This document shows, one piece after another, positions 12,829 through 18,740 of a DNA stretch of 26,879 nucleotides. The DNA is taken from assembly GCA_040357565.1 (NCBI GenBank), contig JBDODJ010000144.1, one strand, 5' to 3'. Position 1 is the stretch's first letter, and every line of letters begins with the position of its first letter. The position numbers and the translations under genes are program-made. Under the pieces are notes generated by a model. It saw only the letters and a list, made by a program, of their open reading frames with translations. It was not told the DNA's origin and did not search any database. Source of the DNA: Cercozoa sp. M6MM. Lineage: Eukaryota > Endomyxa: Ascetosporea.

Positions 12829-15800
12829 CTACCCCTACCCCTACCCCTACCCTACCCCTACCCTTGTCGCAGGCGACGCACTGCTGAGCAGCGGCATGCT
12901 GACCTACGCGGGCTACCTGGACGTGCACGCGCGTGCGCGTCTGCAGCGGCAGTGGCGCTCGCACCTGCTGGACCTAGAGATCCCGTTCGACGAGCAGGTG
13001 TGGAGCAGTCACAGTGCGCAGGACGACAGCAGTCCGGACAGCAGTCGGGACGACAACAGTCCGGATGCAGAGGAGACCGCCGGTCTGTCCGCCGGTATTG
13101 CGGCGTACCTGAGCTCGCCGGCCGAGCAGCTGCAGTGGAAGGCTCAGCACGGCCTGCCGGACGACGCGCTCTGTGTCGAGAACGCCGTCATGCTGGTGCG
13201 GCACCACCGCTACCCGCTCATGATCGACCCGAGCGGACAGGCCACGGCCTTTGTTGCCAGCTGGTTCGGTCGCGACGGACGCCGCGTGCTGCGCACCTCC
13301 TTCCTGGACCCCGGCTTCCTGCGGAGGTACCCTTGGCCCCCATCTATACACCCTGTCCCTACACCCCGTTCCTACACCCTGTCCCTACACCCCGTCCCTA
13401 TACCCCGTCCCTACACCCCGTTCCTACTTACCTCTACTTCTCCCCCCCCCCCCCCCCCCGGACAGTGTGGAGTCGGCCATCCGGTTCGGCGCGGCGCTGA
13501 TCGTGGAGGATGTGGAGCACATGGACCCGGTGCTCAACTCGGTGCTGAACCGCGAACTTACCAAGGTCGGCGGTCGTGTCTTGGTGCGACTCGGCGACAA
13601 GGACATTGACTTCTCGCCCTCCTTTGTTATCTTCTTGGTTACGGTAGTCCTGACCCCCTACCTATCTGACCCCTTGCCCTGTCTGACCCCTTGCCCTGTC
13701 TGACCCCCCTACCTGTTGTCTGACCCCCTGCCCTAACCCATACTCCTACCCATGCATCTTACCCCCTCCCCCGCGGTCCCCTGCAGCGCGACCCGAACGC
13801 GCACTTTGCGCCGGACCTGTGCTCGCGTGTGACGCTGGTGAACTTCTCGGTGACGGCGGCGTCGCTGCAGGCGCAGTGTCTGGCGCGTGTGCTGCAGGCC
13901 GAGCGACCCGATGTGGAACGGCGGCGGCGGCAGCTCTTGCAGGTAGTCCCTGTACCCCTGTCCCTGTCTATGTGGGCGTATGCCTCTTCCCTCCCAGGTG
14001 CAAAGCGAGTGTCGCGTGCGACTGCGCACGCTGGAGGAGCAGTTGCTGGGCACGCTGGGCGGCGGCGAGCGCGATGGCGCGGCACAGCGTCGCTCGCTGC
14101 TGGACGACGACTCGCTGAGCGCGCAGCTGCAGCAGCTCAAGCAGGAGGCCAGGCAGACCGAGGAGCACATGCGACGCGCCAGTGCCGTGATGCTCGCGCT
14201 GCGCCGCGTGTCGCGACAGTACGCGCCCTTCGCACGCGCCTGCGCCGACGCCTTCTTTGCCGTGCGCGGCATGCAGCAGGTGCACTTCCTGTACCACTTC
14301 TCGTTGTCGGCCTTCCTGCAGGGCGTCGATGCCGTGCTGCACCGGCACGCCCGTCCGACTGCGGCTGCCTCTGGTGCAGAGGTCTCGACGGATGCCATGC
14401 GGGAGGACCAGGACTACGAGGAGTACGAGGCCTTTGACGGCGTCGGTGGCGAGGAGACCTCGCAGCGCGTGCGTCTGCTGGCACTGCAGCTGCTGAAGGA
14501 GGTGTTTGCGCGCACGTCGCGCTCGCTGCTGCAGCAGCACCACCTGGTGCTGGCTCTGCGTTTCGCGCAGGTGCTGGTGTCGGTCGTGTTCGACAGTGAC
14601 AGCGACACTGGCACGCATATGGACAGTACCGACACAGCTGCTATGGACAGTGCCGGCAGTGCTGCTATGGACAGTGCTGGCACAGGCAGTGTGATGCCGC
14701 AGCGCGAGGTGGACCTGTTCACCAAGGGCAAGGTGAGTCCGGGCGCTCTGCCGCGGCACGAGAGCGACGAGGCGCTGGCGCCGCTGCTGCAGGCGCTGAG
14801 CGACGAGAGGCAGCGCCGCGTGCTGCGCGAACTGGTGCGACACTGCGGCGACGACCTGGCGCCGCTGGACAGCGAGGTGTGGTCGCACTGGCTGCCGCTG
14901 CTGCAGTCGCCCAGTGCGGCCGACGACACGGCCTCGTTGCTGCAGTTGTGTCACCGCACACTGCGTCATGGCACCGGTGCCACCACTAGTGTCCGCACCA
15001 CTAGTGTCCGCACTAGTGCTGCCATGCGAACGGCCGCCGCCAACGTGCGGCGCTCGTGGCTCTCGCTGCTGCTGCTGCGTGCCGTGCTGCCTGTGCGTGC
15101 TGCTGCGGCGGCACGTGCCTTTGTCGACGCCGTCTTCACGGGTGTGCAGGCCATGGACACTGCCGACACCGAGTCTGGTACCTTCTGGCACTGTGAGACT
15201 GCAGTGAAACTACAGTGAGACACGTGCGCACTGGTACCTTTTGTGCACAGTGCCACTGGACCTGATGTCGGCATCGGAGGAGACACCGCTGGCCAGTGTC
15301 GTCAAGACTGCCGCTCCCAGCACGCCTTTCATGTTCGTCGCCACGCCTGGCAACGACCCGTCGCCCAACGTGCTCGACATGGCACATGGCCACCACTGTA
15401 GCCACTTATACCCCCCCCCCCCCCACACACTCTCTATTACTCCTACCCTCTTACTCCTGCCCTCTTACTCCTGCCCTCTTACTCCTGCCCTCTTACTCCT
15501 GCCCTCTTACTCCTGCCCTCTTACTCCTNNNNNNNNNNCTCCTGCCCTCTTACTCCTGCCCTCTTACTCCTGCCCTCTTACTCCTACCCCTCCCTCGGTG
15601 GCACAGTGATCGAAGTGGCACTGGGCGCGCCCGAGGCGTTTGCCGAGGCCGACGAGGCCGTGCAGAAGGGCGCCCGACGCGGCGCCTGGGTGCTGCTCAA
15701 GAACGTGCACCTGGCTCCCGAGTGGCTCGCGCAGCTCGAGAAGCGTCTGCACCGTCTGTCGCACGAGTACTGCTGTTTGCCCCCCCCCCCCCCGTCGCCC

Positions 15801-16827
15801 CACCCCCCCCCCCCCCCCCCCCCAGCATGGGCAAGTCGGGTGCCGCGGGTAGTCTGCACGGCGACTTCCGTCTGTTCCTGACGGCGGAGATCCACCCGCG
15901 TCTGCCGACGACGCTGCTGCGCATGGCTCAGCTCGTGGTGTTCGAGACGCCGATGGGCCTGCAGGCCTCGCTGCGGCAGATCTACCAGTCCACTATTCCT
16001 GTCGAGTCCTTGGTACACTGTGTACATATACCCCCTCTATACATATACTCCTCTACATATACCCCTCTATACATATACCCCTCTATACATATACCCCTCT
16101 ATACATATACTTCTCTATACATATACCCCTCTATACATATACTCATCTATGCATATACCCCTCTATAGATAGACATTTATTTATTTATTACCCCCCCCCC
16201 TCCCCGCAGACAGGACCGCCGGAGGCACTGGCGCAGCGGCAGCGCATCTATTTGCTGCTGGCGTGGCTGCATGCCGTGGTGCAGGAGCGGCGGCGGTACG
16301 CGCCCTTCGGGTGGTCCAAGGACGTGGACTTTGCGCGCACGGACCTGCTGTGCGCGCTGCAGTGCGCGGACGAGTGGGTGGCCCGCGTGGCCGGCAGTCG
16401 GCAGCACGTGGACCCGGACACACTGCCGTGGCAGGCGCTGGCCACCTCGCTCGAGCAGTTCGTGTACGGCGGCCGGCTGGACAACTCCTTCGACCAGGAG
16501 CGCCTGCGCTCGTTCGCGCGCGCGCTGCTGTCTCCGCGCGCCTTCGACGCCGACTTCTCGCCGGGTGCCGCCACGGCTGGCGAGCGGCATGACCTGAGGA
16601 CTGTGCTAGGGGACCAAGAGGACCAAGAGCGACCTGGGGACCAAGCGGAACAGGAGGAGGTGCAGGTGCCGGCTTTGCCGAGAGACTGCTCGCGTCAGGG
16701 AGCACTCGCGTGGATCGACTCGCTGTCGCCGAGTGTCACGACGTCGCCTCGAGTGCTCGGCTTGGCGCCCGGTGTCTCGCTCGTACTGCTCGGCCGCCGT
16801 GTGGCTGCATTGGCCAAGTACCCCACC

Positions 16828-16860
<33 letters not shown>

Positions 16861-18488
16861 TGTGTGCTGTGTCTATATCTAGATTATGTCTCTATCTAGA
16901 TTATGTCTATCCCTAGATTATGTCTATCCCTAGGTTATGTCTGTATCTAGATTATGTCTATACCTAGATGATGTCTATATCTAGATTATGTGTTATGCGA
17001 ATGTTGTGACAGGCACTGGCTGCTGCTGCTGGCAGCGGCCGAGGGTGGCGATGACGACGACGTCGAGGACTCCACCGAGGGTGCCGACGAGGAGGCCGAC
17101 ATGGCGCTGCGGCAGCACGCGCAGCTTCGGTACCTGGCTTTACTCTGCCTCCACCCCGCTCCATCCTACCCACTAGCCTGTCCTCCCATCTGCGCCTGTC
17201 CTACTTGACTGTGTGCTGGCACAGTCACGACGTGGAAGCCTGGAGTGCCGTGCTGGAGCCGCTGCGCGCCATCCGACTGCTGCGTGCCGACGAGGCGCCG
17301 CCCAAGGAGACTGCCAAGAAGGACGGCGCCGTGCTGGTGCGTCGCACGGCCGAGGCGGTCAAGAACCCGCTGTTCCGTGCGCTGGCACGCGACGCCGTCA
17401 TTGCTGAGCAGTCGCGCGCTGTCATGGCTCGCGACGCCGCCGATGTTCTGGCCTGGCTACGGGGGTGCTCCTTCCTCTCCCTATACCTATACACATGTTT
17501 GTATTGTACCCATATACACGTTGGTATTGTACCCATATCCATGTTGGTATTGTATCCATATCCGTGTTAATATTGTACCCATATACATGTTGGTATTGTA
17601 TCTATATACATGTTGGTATTGTATCCATATACATGTTGGTATTGTAGCCATGTCCGTGTTAATATTGTAGCCATACACATGTTTAAGATTGCCCCTGGTG
17701 TAGAGAGACGCGGCCGACCAACCGAACGCGCGAGGTGGTGGCGGCACTGCGACGTGATGTGCCACCTGCCGACTGGACTAAGGACTGGCACGCTCCGAAG
17801 GTGCGTCCCTGTATGACCATGCCCATTACCATGACCATGACCATGACCATGACCATGACTCACCATGATGCGGCCATGATGTCTGTGTGTGTGGCAGACA
17901 CTGGGCGTGGCCGAGTTCGTGCGCGACTTTGCGCGCCGACACGAGCAACTGGCGCGTCTGTTCAAGAGCGACTTCTGTGCCGTGAGGCCCTCCTCTGCCT
18001 CTGCCCCGTCGTTGCCGGCGAGGCCCTGCGTGTGGCTCGGCGGTCTCTTCCTGCCGGCCGCCTTCGTTGCCGCGTGCCGCCAGTACGTCGCGCGTCGCAA
18101 CCGCTGGCCGCTGGAGCAGGTGCACGCGCGCGTGGACTTCCTGTGCGATGAGGATGAGGCCGCCGACTCGGACGCCGACTCCTTCGTCTTCGAGGGCATG
18201 TCGGTCTCGGCCACGCGCGTCGAGAACGGCGTGCTGCACCTGTGCGACGAGACGCGCAGTCGACTGCCACGTGCCAGGTTCACCTTCGTGCTCGGCAAGC
18301 CCGCCGATGACGACAGCAAGCAGCACGATGCCTCCGAGGCGGACGATGTGCGCGTGCAAGTGCCTGTCTACAGTGTCGACACTCTGGACGAGCTGCTCTT
18401 TGCCGTGCATGTGCGCGCCGACGCGCAGGTGCGTCGCGACGCCTGGTGCCGCCGTGGCGTTGCCATCGCACTCTGGAGCGCTGCCTAG
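42..18488 (+). CDS. DYNC1H1: Cytoplasmic dynein 1 heavy chain (3' 40 exons; 5' end outside window)
   Basis: Force-generating AAA+ subunit of cytoplasmic dynein, the minus-end-directed microtubule motor. Exons: 42-699, 854-971, 1037-1190, 1321-1455, 1698-1859, 2003-2077, 2128-2286, 2595-2806, 3028-3142, 3234-3481, 3848-5133, 5323-5951, 6133-6730, 7134-7732, 7885-8086, 8250-8566, 8685-8840, 8996-9121, 9277-9772, 9823-9904, 10063-10300, 10507-10895, 10960-11008, 11071-11517, 11617-11892, 12149-12340, 12408-12539, 12617-12773, 12873-13326, 13466-13643, 13787-13942, 13998-15177, 15251-15397, 15607-15766, 15826-16012, 16210-16817, 17013-17129, 17225-17464, 17704-17800, 17898-18488. They sum to 12522 bases, exactly 4174 codons with the TAG stop, and every junction keeps phase. 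The order tail, linker, AAA1-AAA4, stalk, AAA5, AAA6, C-terminal domain is complete. Class is set by dynein-1-like strings such as [10 protein letters not shown] and [12 protein letters not shown], matched from memory to human DYNC1H1 (about 4646 residues). Roughly 700-800 N-terminal residues should lie upstream. Individual splice sites are inferred without RNA; an alternative intron at 7359-7409 also keeps frame. Confidence 0.97.
700..853 (+). repeat. Intron 1: (CCCCCAACACTAA) repeat
   Basis: Tandem copies of an 11-16 base C-rich unit built on CCCCAACACTAA fill most of the intron, between donor GTTCTA and acceptor CTACAG. The flanking exons match the dynein tail and keep phase. Confidence 0.85.
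1191..1320 (+). repeat. Intron 3: GTGAGCACTGA / CATGTGGCCA repeat
   Basis: Imperfect tandem copies of a roughly 11-22 base unit containing CATGTGGCCA and GTGAGCACTGAGCCAA run from about 1203 to 1295. This is one of the few dynein introns that is neither C-rich nor AT-rich. Confidence 0.8.
1456..1697 (+). repeat. Intron 4: (CCCCTAC)n array
   Basis: About 200 bases of CCCTAC, CCCCTAC and CCCCCTAC units with scattered ACT variants, from donor GTTTGC to acceptor GGTAG. No stop codon arises in several frames, so artificial Pro/Tyr/Leu-rich reading frames run through it; these are not genes. Confidence 0.9.
1860..2002 (+). repeat. Intron 5: G-rich (GGGTAAGG / GGGTAGG) array
   Basis: From about 1880 to 1985 the sense strand is G-rich (GGGGGTAAGGGTAGGTGAGG-type units), the reverse of every other dynein intron here. 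Exon 5 ends at 1859 and exon 6 starts at 2003 after TGGCAG, both in frame. Confidence 0.88.
2287..2594 (+). repeat. Intron 7: (CCCCTA)n array
   Basis: Mostly CCCCTA and CCCTA units with an interspersed longer unit CGCCTGTTCCTACCCC repeated about three times (2354-2430). Donor GTACGT, acceptor TCTTTAG. Confidence 0.9.
2807..3027 (+). repeat. Intron 8: (CCCTA)n array with about 80 bases of pure repeat
   Basis: The donor GTACCC passes straight into TACCC-type repeats. From about 2932 to 3014 the unit is nearly pure CCCTA, the purest telomere-like run in the window. The acceptor is ACTAG. Confidence 0.92.
3482..3847 (+). repeat. Intron 10: (CCCTA)n with CCCCACCTA higher-order units
   Basis: About 365 bases of CCCTA units mixed with TATCCCCACC and TAACCTACC variants, in a loose higher-order pattern. 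It lies between exons 10 and 11, which join as RRWLYLEG. Confidence 0.92.
5118..5951 (+). other. Dynein AAA1 (main ATPase site)
   Basis: Walker A GPAGTGKT is encoded across intron 11: GPAGT plus the first base of the next Gly codon end exon 11 (5118-5133), and the rest begins exon 12 (5323-5330). Walker B is [10 protein letters not shown]. The downstream signature [16 protein letters not shown] and the string [13 protein letters not shown] follow. The catalytic residues (Walker A Lys, Walker B Asp-Glu) are present, so this site should hydrolyse ATP. AAA1 hydrolysis drives the stepping of all dyneins. Confidence 0.95.
5134..5322 (+). repeat. Intron 11: (TA)n and TGTATCTTTG repeats inside the AAA1 P-loop
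   Basis: AT-rich intron with two (TA)n runs (about 5158-5190 and 5244-5271) and repeated TCTGTATCTTTGTATCTTT units. It interrupts the glycine codon of the Walker A motif. Confidence 0.92.
5952..6132 (+). repeat. Intron 12: TATATAGTACATATA repeats
   Basis: AT-rich intron with about five copies of a TATATATAGTACATA-like unit between about 5979 and 6072. The acceptor is most likely GATGCAG at 6132, because exon 13 starting at 6133 keeps phase. Confidence 0.85.
6133..7732 (+). other. Dynein AAA2 (exons 13-14)
   Basis: Walker A GPAGSGKS lies at 6439-6462, followed by [12 protein letters not shown] and the degenerate Walker B region [17 protein letters not shown]. In other dyneins AAA2 binds ATP without hydrolysing it. 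Exon 13 ends inside the codon after LNSVLD, and exon 14 resumes with [12 protein letters not shown] and [10 protein letters not shown] Gly/Thr/Ser-rich stretch (7358-7440) follows; it is either a loop insertion or contains a 51-base intron (7359-7409), since both readings stay in frame. Confidence 0.93.
6731..7133 (+). repeat. Intron 13: (CCTACTATCCCTA)n array with assembly gap
   Basis: A roughly 12-base unit CCCTACCTACTAT repeats from about 6775 to 7125. Ten Ns at 6865-6874 mark an assembly gap of unknown true length inside the array. Confidence 0.9.
7733..7884 (+). repeat. Intron 14: CCCTTTCTCCCTG and CCCATCCCCTTTAAC repeats
   Basis: Two successive arrays: CCCTGCCCTTTCT (about four copies) and then TTACCCATCCCCTTTAACCC (about three copies of a 24-base unit), ending at acceptor GTACAG. 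Confidence 0.88.
8087..8249 (+). repeat. Intron 15: (CA)n microsatellite
   Basis: About 95 bases of interrupted (CA)n at 8108-8200. Donor GTTTTA follows AACG; acceptor CCCACAG precedes exon 16. Confidence 0.9.
8567..8684 (+). repeat. Intron 16: CCCTATGCC repeats, apparent GC donor
   Basis: Copies of CCCACCCTATGCCCC followed by poly-C run up to acceptor GTGCAG. Exon phase requires the intron to begin GCACCG right after a CAG codon. Confidence 0.8.
8841..8995 (+). repeat. Intron 17: (CCCCTA)n and ACCCTCCCT repeats
   Basis: C-rich array of CCCCTACC, CCCCTGTCC and CCTACCCTCC units, donor GTTGCC, acceptor TGTAG. Confidence 0.88.
9122..9276 (+). repeat. Intron 18: (TG)n microsatellite with assembly gap
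   Basis: (TG)n from 9127 to 9231, interrupted by ten Ns at 9175-9184. The real array may be much longer. Both flanks remain the same repeat, so the gap reflects repeat collapse. Confidence 0.92.
9905..10062 (+). repeat. Intron 20: (ACTCTCTACCCCT)n array
   Basis: Tandem units of CCCCTACTCTCTA and CCCTACGCTCTA from about 9911 to 10050, donor GTAGTC, acceptor CCGTAG. Confidence 0.88.
10301..10506 (+). repeat. Intron 21: (CCCATCCCCTACCCCTA)n array
   Basis: Tandem CCCTACCCATCCCCTACC-type units from about 10320 to 10480, then poly-C and the acceptor CCCAG. Confidence 0.88.
11071..12773 (+). other. Dynein stalk and microtubule-binding domain (exons 24-28)
   Basis: Exon 24 encodes the ascending coiled coil (charged heptads rich in Leu, Arg, Gln and Glu). 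Exons 25-26 encode the microtubule-binding domain, with [13 protein letters not shown] and [14 protein letters not shown] matching the family strings NPPAAVKLALES and NRASLACGPMVKW. Exons 27-28 encode the descending coiled coil (for example [12 protein letters not shown]). The domain is split by an AT-rich intron at 11893-12148. This tip is the only contact of dynein with the microtubule. Confidence 0.94.
11893..12148 (+). repeat. Intron 25: (TA)n and (TTTA)n tracts in the microtubule-binding domain
   Basis: AT-rich intron with (TA)n at about 11926-11957 and 12060-12078 and (TTTA)n at about 11965-12000. It contrasts sharply with the GC-rich exons on each side. Confidence 0.92.
12774..12872 (+). 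repeat. Intron 28: (CA)n followed by (CCCCTA)n
   Basis: About 48 bases of pure (CA)n at 12780-12827, then CCCCTA units to the acceptor TCGCAG. Two repeat classes lie side by side in one intron. Confidence 0.9.
13327..13465 (+). repeat. Intron 29: (CTACACCCCGTCC)n array
   Basis: Tandem 13-base units CCCTACACCCCGT and CCTACACCCTGTC from about 13350 to 13425, then poly-C and acceptor GACAG. Confidence 0.88.
13644..13786 (+). repeat. Intron 30: (CTGACCCCTTGCCCTGT)n array
   Basis: About four to five copies of a 20-base unit based on CTGACCCCTTGCCCTGT at about 13665-13735, followed by C-rich sequence and the acceptor CTGCAG. Confidence 0.87.
15398..15606 (+). repeat. Intron 33: (CTCTTACTCCTGCC)n array with assembly gap
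   Basis: A regular 14-base unit CTCTTACTCCTGCC repeats from about 15446 to 15585, broken by ten Ns at 15529-15538. Poly-C (15411-15422) precedes it. Confidence 0.9.
15767..15825 (+). repeat. Intron 34: poly-C tract
   Basis: 59-base intron that is almost entirely C between donor GTACTG and acceptor CCCAG. The donor at 15767 is chosen because exon 35 needs phase 2. A nearer GT at 15774 would shift the frame. Confidence 0.85.
16013..16209 (+). repeat. Intron 35: (ACATATACCCCTCTAT)n array
   Basis: About eight copies of a 16-base unit (CATATACCCCTCTATA) from about 16023 to 16165, then poly-C and the acceptor CCGCAG. Confidence 0.9.
16818..17012 (+). repeat. Intron 36: (TA)n and (ATTATGTCTATCCCTAG)n arrays
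   Basis: (TA)n at about 16830-16858 is followed by about seven copies of a 16-18 base unit (AGATTATGTCTATCTAG-like) up to 16990. Acceptor GTGACAG. Confidence 0.9.
17465..17703 (+). repeat. Intron 38: minisatellite of about 22 bases
   Basis: About eight diverged copies of a unit close to GTTGGTATTGTACCCATATA between 17505 and 17690. Donor GTGCTC and acceptor GTGTAG. Confidence 0.9.
17801..17897 (+). repeat. Intron 39: (ATGACC)n repeat
   Basis: ACCATG hexamers repeat six to seven times at about 17815-17860, between donor GTGCGT and acceptor TGGCAG. Confidence 0.88.
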
Positions 18489-18740
18489 GCTGCACATGCA
18501 CTCTACTTGTAAACGCCTAGTCACAGTTTACGTTAGTATGTTTTGTTTTGCTTAGATTAAGCGTATCGCTTCTCCGGTATCGCACGTTCAGTTTATTCGA
18601 TTCAGTTTCTGCGTCCGGCCAAACCGCGCGGAGGGATTAAAATGCGAGCAATGTCCGTCGTACAGGGGAGTAGTATGACGTTAGAACTGAGAGCGCGCTA
18701 GAAACCTGGAATAGATTTAACAGGGGCTGTTCCGGCAGTG
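18489..18740. other. Intergenic region between dynein and the kinesin-like gene
   Basis: 252 bases of mixed composition that should contain the dynein 3' UTR and the kinesin-like promoter. I see no AATAAA signal, TATA box, repeat or additional reading frame with support. The GC-rich, repeat-rich character of the dynein gene stops abruptly here. Confidence 0.6.

Larger units (their letters stand above)
12873..13942 (+). other. Dynein AAA5 (exons 29-31)
   Basis: Exon 29 carries LTYAGYLD and the AAA5 hallmark [11 protein letters not shown], a non-catalytic P-loop remnant. Exon 30 carries [12 protein letters not shown] and [12 protein letters not shown], and exon 31 carries [15 protein letters not shown]5 has no ATPase activity in known dyneins; it braces the stalk through the buttress. 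Exon 29 contains a Ser/Asp-rich insertion at about 13000-13080 not found in human dynein. Confidence 0.93.
13998..18488 (+). other. Dynein AAA6 and C-terminal domain (exons 32-40)
   Basis: Exon 32 opens with a helical segment and [16 protein letters not shown], the start of AAA6. Exon 33 gives PLDLMS and PFMFVATPG. Exon 34 gives [21 protein letters not shown]. Exon 35 gives [11 protein letters not shown]. Exon 36 gives [21 protein letters not shown] and [12 protein letters not shown]. Exons 37-40 cover the long C-terminal domain, ending [12 protein letters not shown] against human RGVAVLCTE. Exons 32 and 36 hold several short tandem-repeat insertions, the main reason the motor is about 300 residues longer than the human one. 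Confidence 0.93.

Noticed and set aside
13968-15191. 407-codon open frame on the - strand opposite dynein exon 32
   Set aside because: Same effect as above; the + strand encodes the start of AAA6.
15398-17703. CRISPR-like regularly spaced repeats in introns 33, 35 and 38
   Set aside because: Units are directly adjacent with no unique spacers, in eukaryotic introns; these are minisatellites.
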